42,805 bases of DNA from Gulosibacter massiliensis. GTDB lineage: Bacteria; Actinomycetota; Actinomycetes; Actinomycetales; Microbacteriaceae. Location of the stretch: positions 1 through 42,805 of the forward strand of contig CAMFDU010000010.1 in NCBI GenBank assembly GCA_945949175.1, in the 5' to 3' direction. A model generated the notes under the pieces. That model had not been told where the DNA came from, ran no database searches, and saw only the letters and a program-made list of their open reading frames with translations. Each line of letters starts with the position of its first letter. Position 1 is the first letter of the stretch. The position numbers were made by a program, and so were the translations under genes. This document shows, piece by piece, positions 16,706 through 24,152 of this stretch.

Positions 16706-17284
16706 ATGACAACCCGTGACGAGAAGGCGGAATTGCGCACTTTTGTTCGGTTGACACGCGCGGCCCGTTCGACCCAGGAACTAGCGGCGGCGGCGGACGA
16801 CTTCGAACAGTTTCTCATCCATTTAGCTGACCAATACGGGTGGCGCCGAATCGCCGCGTTCATTCCGACACCCACCGAACCACCCATCACGGGCGGTCTA
16901 AACACGTTGGTCCTGGCCGGAATTTCCGTGATTGTCCCCGTCTCGGCGCCCGACGGACTGTTGGATTGGATGGAACTCGGTCCGGACACAATTTGGTCGA
17001 CCACTAATGATTCGATGGGCATGCCGATTCCGTCGACGGGTGCGAGCGCGACGCCCACTGATCTCGATGCGGTACTGATCCCTGCCGCTGCCGTAGACCG
17101 CGACGGCAACAGGCTTGGGTGGGGAAAAGGCTTCTATGACCGTTTTCTCGCGTCGGTCGACGGAAAGCCGCTGTTGATCGCCGTGGTGTTTGATTCCGAT
17201 TGCGTTGTCGAAGTCCCGACGGACGAACATGACGCACCGGTTGGCGCAATTCTTACCGAAACCGAAATCTCGTTCACTCAGTAG
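16706..17284 (+). CDS. 5-formyltetrahydrofolate cyclo-ligase
   Basis: A 192-aa ATP-dependent enzyme converting 5-formyl-THF to 5,10-methenyl-THF, returning stored folate to one-carbon metabolism. Conserved segments are the N-terminal basic helix (RDEKAELRTFVRLTRAAR), IAAFIPTPTEPP, and the signature DAVLIPAAAVDRDGNRLGWGKGFYDRFLA, whose GWGKGFYDR is the ATP/folate site. The start at 16706 (MTTRDEKAELR) was chosen because TATGAT lies 6 nt upstream. It ends convergently, overlapping the small 17278 gene by 7 nt. The neighbours fmdB and mscL often seen in actinobacteria are absent here. Confidence 0.92.
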   Translation: MTTRDEKAELRTFVRLTRAARSTQELAAAADDFEQFLIHLADQYGWRRIAAFIPTPTEPPITGGLNTLVLAGISVIVPVSAPDGLLDWMELGPDTIWSTTNDSMGMPIPSTGASATPTDLDAVLIPAAAVDRDGNRLGWGKGFYDRFLASVDGKPLLIAVVFDSDCVVEVPTDEHDAPVGAILTETEISFTQ

Positions 17285-17421
17285 TGAGGTGGCTTTTCTG
17301 CCTTGAGCCGTTCGTCGTTTTCGGTCTCTGAGTGGCGTTCGGGTTCCGGTGCGGGCGTCGGGTCAGTCCCGAGTGGGGCCGGTCGAATAACTCGGCGCTT
17401 AGGCCGCTTCTTGTCCGTCAC
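17278..17421 (-). CDS. small 47-aa protein coupled to the helicase-like gene
   Basis: A short frame starts with GTG at 17419-17421, 23 nt before the end of the 1,211-aa gene. It reads from MTDKKRPKRRVIRPAPLG through DPTPAPEPERHSETENDE to LKAEKPPHY. It is basic at the start, Pro/Glu-rich in the middle, and ends with an aromatic PPHY motif. I recall similar short proteins ending NDERL...PPHY in related actinobacteria, which together with the tight overlap argues for a real gene, but no function is known. It could instead be a chance frame. No membrane segment or known domain is visible. Confidence 0.6.
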   Translation of the reverse strand: MTDKKRPKRRVIRPAPLGTDPTPAPEPERHSETENDERLKAEKPPHY

Positions 17422-20400
17422 GCAGAATTCTCTCGATTTGATCGGCGACGAGGTCTGGACTGAGGAACAACTGGAGCTCGTGGATACGGGTATAACGCCA
17501 ACCGCAACGCGCCAACATGTCCGGACGAATTCGAAGTCCCTCACGAAGAGTCATCGGCATGATGTTGTCATCAATGTCAATCGCGACGCAATTGTCACCC
17601 AAGCGTGCCGCGAGCGGAACCCCCGGTACGTCGGTGAGAAGCGTCATGCCACGGGCGTTGAGGCGGGTGCCGAGGTCGTGCATAAGCGGGTGTTGTTCGC
17701 TCTCGCGAGGGACAAACGCGAGAGTCTCGTCGATGAACCGACCCAGAGCATTGACGCCTTTGGACATTCGCTCGTCGCGAAGTTCCGTGGTGCTTAGAGC
17801 CGAAATCACCGTGAGGTGACGTGTCGCCCGGGTCATCGCGACCGCGATGAGGCGTTCGCCGTCCTCTGTCGACAGCGAACCGAGGTCACTGAGGACACGA
17901 CCGTGAGGGCTGCGACCAAAACCGAGGGCAAAAATCACTCGATCACGCGTCACGGCCGACGCTTGCTGCAAGCTGAGCACAACGAATGGCGCATCCGCGT
18001 GCCTGGTGAAGAAATCCTGCAACGTCCGGTTTGCCGGCAACGCGCTGTGGATTGCATCCTGCACACGCGCCACGGTGATGGATGACGCGCTAATAACCAT
18101 GAGCGAGTGCTCTGGGTGAAGCGTCGCGTGCTCAACAACGTTGGCAACGATGGCGTCAAGTTCGGTGGCGGTCGCTTCAATACGGCCTGTCTTTTCGTCG
18201 AGTGGGCCTTTGCCCTCAACATTGATGAAGGACAATCCGCTCTCACCGAGTGACGCCGACGCGAGAGGCCACGTGCGTAATCCATCCACATAAAACTGAG
18301 TTGAAATCTGCGCGGCCAGTCCGGTCCCCAGTGGGCGGTAAGACATCGTCATCGCGTGGGTGGGAAGAATCTGCGCGAGTTCGGCCAGCACCGAACGTGA
18401 CCCTAAACCGGCTTCAACGGAATCGTCTGGCGTCACGGTAAACGAGGTCGGGCGATCTGTGACAGGGTCACCAAATGTGACAATCTGGTCACCGCGCGAA
18501 ATCGCGGGGGCAACCTCGGCGACGGACATCGCCCCGGCATCGACAAGAATGACGACATCGAATCGTTGGTTTGGCGCGAGTGTTCCGATTTCATAGGGCG
18601 AGATGCACCACACCGGCGCCAAAATGTCAGTCAACGTCGGTGCAACGGCCACGAGGTTACTGACGGACGGCGGACCCACGGTCAATGCCGTCTTGATTGC
18701 AGAGGTTTCGTCGGGAAGGTCCATAATCGCAATTCGCCAGGCTTCCGCGAGTGAATGGGCCAGTTTCTGGGCGTTACCTGTGATGTGGGCCTGGTCGACA
18801 AGTCGGAAGTCGTTCTCAAGGCGATCCAGAATCGTCGTGTCTGCGCCAAGCAACTGTCCCCGATCCGCGATGATTGCTTCGAGGACTCCTCGCCACCATG
18901 CAAGCTGCAGTTCGGCGGTAATGATTTCACGCGTGACGATTCTCCCAGCAAAAACCTGGAGAAGCCCTTCGAGCCCGCGTGCGCGCATGGAATCCACGAT
19001 GGCACTGCGTTCGTGAACCGTTTCAATGCTGGCACTGTCTCTCGCAAGCGACGCAACCAACTCGGATACGACAGACCGCGGCTCAATGTCGAGTCGCCGA
19101 GCAAGCGGTCCGTTGAGCAGCGCGATATCAGACAGAACCTGGTCCAGTTGTTCGCCAAGACCGACAAAACCGGCCGGTACGGAGGGCCGGTACGCCGCAT
19201 TGACCAGGGTGTTCCACTGGGTTCGAGCGACGCTCGCCGCGGTGAGCGCACCAAGCATGTCGGGAACGTGTGCGCCGGGGCGAACGAACTCTTTCGCGAG
19301 TGTCTTTAGCCGGCGTCGCTGTGATCCTGGAATCGCGTCATCGCGCGTCTTAGGGCCATAGGCTGCGACGAAGTCGTCGATGGACCGGTCGAACAGTTCG
19401 GGTGTGAATTTGTCCAACGTCGCGCTCACCCCGCGCAGCGTGTCCAATCGATATTTGAGGTCCTCTAGTGAGGATCCGGTTCCCAAAGGTGTCGGCTCGA
19501 GAATTTCGACAACCATTCCTTCGAGCGTTGCGAGGCCGACTGCGTCAAGGCGAGTGGCCGCGTGGAATGCCGCAGAGGCCTGCTCGGCATTATCGAAATG
19601 TGCAGTCGCCCAAGGTGAAGCGGCGCGAGCGGATTGGAACTGGCCTAGGTCAGCAGCCGCGAGCAACGTACTCACGACCTCGTCCATCGTGGAGGTCAGG
19701 GCGATAACCGATTCAACATCAAGCGACACTTCGTTGGTTGCGTCGGTCGTATTGGCCAGCCGCGCAAGTTCACGAATCGCGTCCAGAACGCTGACACGGA
19801 AACGCGGGTCGGGTTGGTTGAGTGCCGACCGGTAATCACTGATGACGCTGCGCATTCGCAGTAGGGCCGTGTCGACATCCATGGTTTTGGGCACGGGCGT
19901 TTTTTCAATTCGACTGATCGAGCGGATGAGGTCAGCCTTGATTGTTGAGGGTGACGCACCCAGACCGTCGAGCCCTAGGTTGCCAAGGGTGCGGCGGATG
20001 TCGTCCAGTCGCGCACGGCGCGGACCGGCAACGAGGACTCGCTTGCCCGAGCGAATGAGTTCGCCCACAGCGTTGACGATGGTTTGCGTCGCGCCGGACC
20101 CTGACGGAGTACCGACGACAATCGAATTTCCGGCAACGATATGAGCGATTATTCGTTCCTGTTCGGCATCCGCATCGAGTAACAGGCTGTCAGTGTCGAG
20201 GCTTCGCGTATCCGAATTCCCCGGATCAACCGCTGCGTGACTTTCGGTAATGAGACCTTGTGCATTCGGGTTTCCGCCGATCGTATCGAGCAGCGGGTGG
20301 TCGAGAATTCGAGCAGCGCTCACCATGTTCGATGCAACATCACTCAAATTGGCAATCGCGAGTGTGGGGACGACCATCGCGCCGTCGATGTGCGCGATGA

Positions 20401-21034
20401 GGCCGTGCAACCGATCGAGCGCACCGTTAGGGCGGAACGACCCGTTGTCGTTGGTCAGTGCGACGAACGCGCGCTCATCAAGAGCTACGCCGAACTGGTA
20501 GGCGAGTTCTCGTGCAAGGGCGGGGTTGAGGTGCAAGGCTCCCGTCAACTGAACCTCGAGGTCGTCCCCTTTGCGGTGCATCGAAATCGGCCGCAGCAGC
20601 ATCGGTGCCGTGAAATGCTCGTCGCCATTGGTCCAGGACACGAGACCGACAGCAAGAAACACTGAGTCGATTCCGCGGGCGGCGGCGAGTTCGACCGCTT
20701 TGTCGTTGATGCGCGAGGCACGTTGGCGGGCGCGGTGTAGTGCAACATCATCGCGAACAAGGTTTCGCAAAAGGGTCGGTGTGCCCGCAAAAAATCGTGC
20801 GAGTCCGCCCGGGTGACCCGTGCTCAGTTCAATCGCGACGTCGCTGGGAAAATGCAAAAGGGGGTTCGTTCCACCAAGTTTCGAAAGTTCGCGTCGCCAC
20901 TTCTCCCACACCGTCTCTGCAACGTTCGTGATCGTTGCCGTTGGGTTACCAGTGGCGAGATTCGACGGGTCATCGAATTCGGACAGCGCGCGGGAAATGT
21001 CGCCTGTCCAGTCGCTTTCGTCCGACCCCAACAC
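17399..21034 (-). CDS. DUF4011-like/Upf1-like helicase homologue with degenerate ATPase motifs and Vsr-like C-terminus
   Basis: A 1,211-aa protein. Residues 45-65 (WRRELSKLGGTNPLLHFP) and 123-185 resemble DUF4011. An SF1 (Upf1-like) core follows: the Q-motif-like DADAEQERII (287-296), the P-loop position GTPSGSGAT (308-316) with Ala where Lys is expected, Ia-like VLVAGPRRARLDDI (333-346), the Walker B position VILVDAGAM (828-836) lacking Glu, III-like FGDPVTD (854-860), SYRPL (898-902), and VI-like VAMTRATRHLTVIS (1065-1078). The last 80 residues (RPDMLARCGWRYTRIHELQLF) resemble DUF559/Vsr-type nuclease folds. ATP hydrolysis looks impaired or lost, unless the family uses other residues. The start is GTG at 21034 with TAGCGT 6 nt upstream. 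The function is unknown. Confidence 0.8.
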   Translation of the reverse strand: MLGSDESDWTGDISRALSEFDDPSNLATGNPTATITNVAETVWEKWRRELSKLGGTNPLLHFPSDVAIELSTGHPGGLARFFAGTPTLLRNLVRDDVALHRARQRASRINDKAVELAAARGIDSVFLAVGLVSWTNGDEHFTAPMLLRPISMHRKGDDLEVQLTGALHLNPALARELAYQFGVALDERAFVALTNDNGSFRPNGALDRLHGLIAHIDGAMVVPTLAIANLSDVASNMVSAARILDHPLLDTIGGNPNAQGLITESHAAVDPGNSDTRSLDTDSLLLDADAEQERIIAHIVAGNSIVVGTPSGSGATQTIVNAVGELIRSGKRVLVAGPRRARLDDIRRTLGNLGLDGLGASPSTIKADLIRSISRIEKTPVPKTMDVDTALLRMRSVISDYRSALNQPDPRFRVSVLDAIRELARLANTTDATNEVSLDVESVIALTSTMDEVVSTLLAAADLGQFQSARAASPWATAHFDNAEQASAAFHAATRLDAVGLATLEGMVVEILEPTPLGTGSSLEDLKYRLDTLRGVSATLDKFTPELFDRSIDDFVAAYGPKTRDDAIPGSQRRRLKTLAKEFVRPGAHVPDMLGALTAASVARTQWNTLVNAAYRPSVPAGFVGLGEQLDQVLSDIALLNGPLARRLDIEPRSVVSELVASLARDSASIETVHERSAIVDSMRARGLEGLLQVFAGRIVTREIITAELQLAWWRGVLEAIIADRGQLLGADTTILDRLENDFRLVDQAHITGNAQKLAHSLAEAWRIAIMDLPDETSAIKTALTVGPPSVSNLVAVAPTLTDILAPVWCISPYEIGTLAPNQRFDVVILVDAGAMSVAEVAPAISRGDQIVTFGDPVTDRPTSFTVTPDDSVEAGLGSRSVLAELAQILPTHAMTMSYRPLGTGLAAQISTQFYVDGLRTWPLASASLGESGLSFINVEGKGPLDEKTGRIEATATELDAIVANVVEHATLHPEHSLMVISASSITVARVQDAIHSALPANRTLQDFFTRHADAPFVVLSLQQASAVTRDRVIFALGFGRSPHGRVLSDLGSLSTEDGERLIAVAMTRATRHLTVISALSTTELRDERMSKGVNALGRFIDETLAFVPRESEQHPLMHDLGTRLNARGMTLLTDVPGVPLAARLGDNCVAIDIDDNIMPMTLREGLRIRPDMLARCGWRYTRIHELQLFLSPDLVADQIERILRDGQEAA

Positions 21035-21040
21035 ACGTTT

Positions 21041-21046
21041 ACGCTA
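21041..21046 (-). promoter_or_regulatory. -10 element of the helicase-like gene (leaderless)
   Basis: TAGCGT on the minus strand, 6 nt, then GTG at 21034. The tRNA-Arg gene lies upstream on the same strand. Confidence 0.4.
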
Positions 21047-21131
21047 TCGGGAACCCCAGTAAAACCGTGGAACCACTCCGATGGCTGAATCTTCGGTCAT
21101 CGGCCGGCCATCCCGACCAAGGAGTGTCTAT

Positions 21132-21224
21132 TAAGGAGTGCCCTTGGAGCGAACAAGTCCAGTGGACTTGTTCGTCATACTCGACAGGACGGCACGATAG
21201 AGGGTTTAAGGAGTGCCCTTGGAG
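21132..21224. repeat. 19-bp direct repeat of the tRNA-Arg 3' end
   Basis: TTAAGGAGTGCCCTTGGAG occurs at 21132-21150 and 21206-21224, 74 bp apart. The second copy includes the last 11 nt of tRNA-Arg(CCT) plus 8 nt beyond it. The spacer holds a perfect 12-bp-arm inverted repeat (21151-21162 with 21164-21175). This resembles an attachment-site duplication or the scar of a lost element. Confidence 0.75.
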
Positions 21225-21285
21225 GGACTCGAACCCCCAACCCTTTCCTTAGGACGGAACTGCTCTTCCATTGAGCTACAAAGGC
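21214..21285 (-). tRNA. tRNA-Arg (anticodon CCT)
   Basis: A 72-nt cloverleaf on the minus strand beginning GCCTTTGTAGCTCAATGG. The anticodon loop GTCCTAA between TTCC and GGAA gives CCT (codon AGG). The T-arm is GGGGGTTCGAGTCCCTC. Acceptor arms GCCTTTG and CAAGGGC pair with one G-U; the discriminator is A and CCA is not encoded. Confidence 0.95.
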
Positions 21286-21313
21286 GATGTCACCATTCAA
21301 CCACGCGCGGACT

Positions 21314-21805
21314 TTAGGCGACGAGGTAGTCGTTCCAGGCCGGCACGTCTCGGTCGATTCCGCGCACCAACCACGCTGTTCCGCGGGGTTGCCGCGGTTG
21401 CGCAGAGAGTGACCATCCGAGTTCGCGCAAGGTGCGGTCTGCTTTCTGATTGTTGCATCGGACACAGCACGCCACGAGGTTTTCCCAACTGTCCGATCCG
21501 CCGCGTGATTTGGGTTGGACGTGGTCGATCGTGTTGGCGCCTTTACCGCAATAGGCGCATCGATGGTTGTCACGGCGCAAAACGCCGCGTCTCGTAAGCG
21601 GAACACCACTTGTCATCGGGACGCGGACGTAACGGCTCAGGATGATGACGCTGGGCCTATCCCATAAACCCGAGATCCCGAAAATTGGGTGATCTGCCTC
21701 ATGGGCAAGAATGTTTGCTTTTCCGGTCATGACGAGCACGATTGCTCGACGATCTGACACTACAGCGAGCGGCTCATAGCCGGCGTTGAGGACCAGGGTT
21801 CTCAT
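21314..21805 (-). CDS. HNH endonuclease family protein
   Basis: A 163-aa protein. The N-terminal half (MRTLVLNAGYEPLAVV, then VLVMTGKANIL) is the fold found in a conserved actinobacterial HNH family. The HNH module has zinc ligands C83/C86 and C114/C117 and the motif residues H95 (in TIDHVQPKSRGG), N109 and N118 (RCNNQKADRT). The catalytic residues look intact, so it probably cuts DNA, but its target and role are unknown. It is a chromosomal single-copy type with no partner methylase or defence genes next to it. The start at 21805 has AAAGGAA upstream. Confidence 0.85.
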   Translation of the reverse strand: MRTLVLNAGYEPLAVVSDRRAIVLVMTGKANILAHEADHPIFGISGLWDRPSVIILSRYVRVPMTSGVPLTRRGVLRRDNHRCAYCGKGANTIDHVQPKSRGGSDSWENLVACCVRCNNQKADRTLRELGWSLSAQPRQPRGTAWLVRGIDRDVPAWNDYLVA

Positions 21806-21874
21806 GTCGTTCCTTTCGGTCCCACATGGTGTGTGGGGTTTCGGGGTTCTGCCACCGTTGCTCGAATCGGGCAC

Positions 21875-21903
21875 AAAAAAAGCACCGTCTTCACAGACGA
21901 TGC
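21875..21903 (-). terminator. intrinsic terminator upstream of the HNH gene
   Basis: On the minus strand, GCATCGTCT and AGACGGTGC pair around a 4-nt loop (9 bp with one G-U), followed at once by seven T (21881-21875). It can end the NlpC/P60 transcript, or the candidate small RNA, or act as an attenuator before HNH, whose start is 70 nt further on. Confidence 0.88.
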
Positions 21904-22031
21904 CTCGCGTTGTCGCAACCGTGTCGGCGCGAAACGACGCTCGGACTTATCGGGTGTTCCCAGTCGAATCCTCGGGGGGAGGCTTTGTGGGCACCCGTCA
22001 AATCGCAAACGACTCGAGTTGTGATGGTCAC
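21875..22031 (-). ncRNA. candidate structured RNA or leader (C-rich hairpin, own -10, terminator)
   Basis: A TAGTCT hexamer at 22038-22043 would start a transcript of about 155 nt ending at the 21875 terminator. Between 22004 and 21944 the RNA folds as one long hairpin: GAUUU/AAGUC, CGGGUG/CACCCG, CCCA/UGGG and CCUC/GAGG around a five-C loop. No credible small gene lies here. It could be a free small RNA of the C-rich-loop type known in actinobacteria (such as 6C RNA), or an attenuating leader of the HNH gene. The fold is read by eye. Confidence 0.45.
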
Positions 22032-22037
22032 CCGTTC

Positions 22038-22043
22038 AGACTA
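22038..22043 (-). promoter_or_regulatory. possible -10 element of the structured RNA
   Basis: TAGTCT on the minus strand 35 nt past the NlpC/P60 stop. No clear -35 at standard spacing; TTGACA lies only 4 nt upstream. Confidence 0.3.
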
Positions 22044-22076
22044 CGCCTGTCAATCTCGTCGCGCGGTATTGGCGCG

Positions 22077-22823
22077 CTAGTTAATTCCTATGCGCACGAT
22101 GTAGAAATGGGGTGTCCAAATGTCGCGAATACTCACGTAGCCACCCGCGGCTGGGGCGTCGAGGATCTTTCCATTGCCGGCATAGATTCCGTCGTGGCCC
22201 GCCATGATGACAAGGTCACCCGGCTTGGCGTCGGCAAGGCGAATCGGTCGACCCACCGCCGCTTGCCCGCTAGCACTGTGAGGAAGCGCAACACCGAACT
22301 GTGCATAAACAAACCCGACGAGTCCCGAGCAATCGAAGCCAGCAGGGGTCGCGCCACCGTAACGATAAGGAACCCCGATGTACTGCTTGGCTACTTCGAA
22401 CACTTTGTCGAGGCTGAAGTCGGGGTACTCAGGATTCTTGAGGTAGTCCTCAGCGGAAGGTCCGTTGTATTCGGGGTAGACAACGTTTGCCGAGGCGGCG
22501 GCCTGAATCTCGGCAAAAGTCGAGGCACGGAATTGTGACTGATCGACATCGACTGACGTCTCGCTCGTCACGACGACATCTTGCGTGGCTTCGGTAGCGT
22601 TGATGATTTCGGGATTGAACGCATAGGCCGGTAGTGCAATGGTTCCCACGAGAGCAGCGACGAGCGCAAAAACCGACACTCGGCGAGCGTTTTCGCTGAC
22701 CATCGCGCGGGCCGCACTGCGGGCAGTTGGCCTAATTCCGCGAATGACACGGGCGATGAAACGAACGACGTCACCGATTGCGAGGGCTGTGGTGTGGCCG
22801 ATCCGAAAGAAAGCGTTATCCAA
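22077..22823 (-). CDS. NlpC/P60 family cell-wall hydrolase
   Basis: A 248-aa exported peptidoglycan peptidase. The N-terminus is cytoplasmic and basic, with a hydrophobic signal/anchor (VFALVAALVGTIALPAYAF, residues 51-69). A linker leads to the NlpC/P60 domain at about 138-248. Catalytic Cys is C165 (GFDCSGLVGFVY) and the base H210 (MAGHDGIYAGNG). The usual third polar residue in the HAP motif appears as Asp (ILDAP, D222). The start is taken as TTG at 22823 with CAGGAG 7-8 nt upstream; the open frame runs much further up but without signal or family likeness. The upstream leader contains strong hairpins. Confidence 0.85.
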   Translation of the reverse strand: MDNAFFRIGHTTALAIGDVVRFIARVIRGIRPTARSAARAMVSENARRVSVFALVAALVGTIALPAYAFNPEIINATEATQDVVVTSETSVDVDQSQFRASTFAEIQAAASANVVYPEYNGPSAEDYLKNPEYPDFSLDKVFEVAKQYIGVPYRYGGATPAGFDCSGLVGFVYAQFGVALPHSASGQAAVGRPIRLADAKPGDLVIMAGHDGIYAGNGKILDAPAAGGYVSIRDIWTPHFYIVRIGIN

Positions 22824-22841
22824 GAGTTTGCTCCTGTGCCC

Positions 22842-22893
22842 GAGGCGCTTCACCTCCCCGTCATTCAGTTTGTTTAACCTCACACAGACGGGG
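22842..22893 (-). promoter_or_regulatory. structured leader of the NlpC/P60 gene
   Basis: Two hairpins lie directly before the Shine-Dalgarno: CCCCGTC/GACGGGG (22887-22893 with 22856-22862, 24-nt loop) and GAGGTG/CGCCTC (22851-22856 with 22842-22847, 3-nt loop). A TAGACT hexamer about 80 nt further upstream would give a long 5' UTR. The sequence does not show the conserved blocks of the c-di-AMP riboswitch, so no class is assigned. Confidence 0.35.
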
Positions 22894-23033
22894 AAAATCA
22901 GGCGGTATGGGGCTGTTCTGTGAGCGCGGTGGCGCGTATGGAACATTTCGAGTTTACCGAGTGAGTCTATGAACAGGCAAAGCGAGCCCTTCGGCGTGGC
23001 AAAACCGCCGAAGCTTTGACAGTGTGGATTGCT

Positions 23034-23039
23034 TAGACT
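23034..23039 (+). promoter_or_regulatory. -10 element of serC (leaderless)
   Basis: TAGACT, 6 nt and ATG at 23046. The nearby TTGACA (23016-23021) is only 12 nt upstream, too close for a normal -35. Confidence 0.45.
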
Positions 23040-23045
23040 TGGGTG

Positions 23046-24152
23046 ATGACCGACTTCCGACTCCCGCCTGAGCTCGTACCGGTTGACGGCCGGTTTGGGT
23101 GCGGTCCGTCGAAAATTCGACCAGAGCAAGTTGACTATCTCGTCTCGCACGCTCATTTGTTGGGAACGTCTCATCGTCAGCAGCCCATCCGTGAGCTCGT
23201 TGGTCGAGTGCGTGCGGGACTTGCTGACCTTTATCGGTTGACCGACGGCTACGAAGTCGTGCTTGGCAATGGTGGCTCGACCGCTTTTTGGGATGCGGCG
23301 GCTTTTTCCCTCATCGACAAGCGCAGCGCGCATCTTTCCTTCGGAGAGTTCGGGCAAAAGTTTGCGACAGCCGCGAACGCTCCATGGCTCACAGCGCCTG
23401 CCGTCGTCCAGAGTGATCCGGGAACAGTCGCGGCATTCGTCGGCGACGAGGAAGCGGATGTGTTTGCCTACCCTCACAATGAAACGTCAACCGGCGCAAT
23501 GGCTTCGGTGCGCCGCCAGGGGACAGGCGGTTCGCTCACCGTTGTTGATGCGACGAGCGCGGCCGGTGGTGTCGACATTGATGTTCGCGAGACGGATGTG
23601 TATTACTTTGCCCCTCAGAAAAACTTTGCGAGTGATGGTGGCCTGTGGTTCGCCCTCATGTCCCCCGCCGCCATCGACCGAATCGGGCAGGTCGCCGCAT
23701 CGGATCGCTATATCCCCGAGTTCTTGTCTCTCGGCATCGCAATCGAGAACTCGCGACTCGACCAAACTCTCAACACGCCGGCCATCGCGACGCTTTTGTT
23801 GATGGACGCTCAGATCCAGTGGATCGCCGAAAACGGCGGACTTACGTGGGCGCACGCACGAACGAAGGATTCATCAGACCAAATTTATGCATGGGCAGAG
23901 GCTCATCCGAACGCAAGCCCGTTCGTCGCTAACCCCGAACACCGTTCGCAGGTTGTTGCCACGATTGACTTCGATGAGAGTGTCGATGCGAGCCGCGTTT
24001 CGGCGATGTTGCGGTCGAACGGGATTGTCGATATCGACCCTTACCGGAAGCTAGGACGCAACCAACTTCGAATTGCGACATTTACCGCAGTTGACCCGAG
24101 TGATGTCTCGCGCCTTCTTGGGGCGATTGACTCGGCTATCTCTGCGCTTTAG
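23046..24152 (+). CDS. serC: phosphoserine aminotransferase
   Basis: A 368-aa PLP aminotransferase converting 3-phosphohydroxypyruvate and glutamate to phosphoserine, second step of serine synthesis. MTDFRLPPELVPVDGRFGCG followed by PSKIRPEQ is the actinobacterial SerC start. HNETSTGAM, VDATSAAGG (PLP-binding Asp) and the Schiff-base K192 in FAPQKNFASDGGLW identify the class. The start at 23046 is preferred over the GTG one codon earlier because of the 6-nt spacing from TAGACT. It ends convergently with the DUF3027 gene (4-nt overlap). serC beside these genes is a common actinobacterial arrangement. Confidence 0.94.
   Translation: MTDFRLPPELVPVDGRFGCGPSKIRPEQVDYLVSHAHLLGTSHRQQPIRELVGRVRAGLADLYRLTDGYEVVLGNGGSTAFWDAAAFSLIDKRSAHLSFGEFGQKFATAANAPWLTAPAVVQSDPGTVAAFVGDEEADVFAYPHNETSTGAMASVRRQGTGGSLTVVDATSAAGGVDIDVRETDVYYFAPQKNFASDGGLWFALMSPAAIDRIGQVAASDRYIPEFLSLGIAIENSRLDQTLNTPAIATLLLMDAQIQWIAENGGLTWAHARTKDSSDQIYAWAEAHPNASPFVANPEHRSQVVATIDFDESVDASRVSAMLRSNGIVDIDPYRKLGRNQLRIATFTAVDPSDVSRLLGAIDSAISAL

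Noticed and set aside
21132-21224. Direct repeats as a CRISPR array
   Set aside because: There are only two full copies, one within a tRNA gene, and no cas genes.
21314-21805. HNH gene as part of a restriction or defence island
   Set aside because: It lacks methylase, specificity or mobile-element neighbours and resembles the conserved chromosomal actinobacterial HNH family.
22824-22900. c-di-AMP (ydaO-type) riboswitch before the NlpC/P60 gene
   Set aside because: The conserved blocks such as the CAGCUAACC-like segment and GGGUGAA core are not recognisable; only generic hairpins are.
22077-23477. A 466-codon open frame for the NlpC/P60 gene
   Set aside because: Everything upstream of 22823 overlaps the serC promoter and start, has no family likeness and no Shine-Dalgarno. 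The TTG with CAGGAG gives a normal signal-anchored protein.
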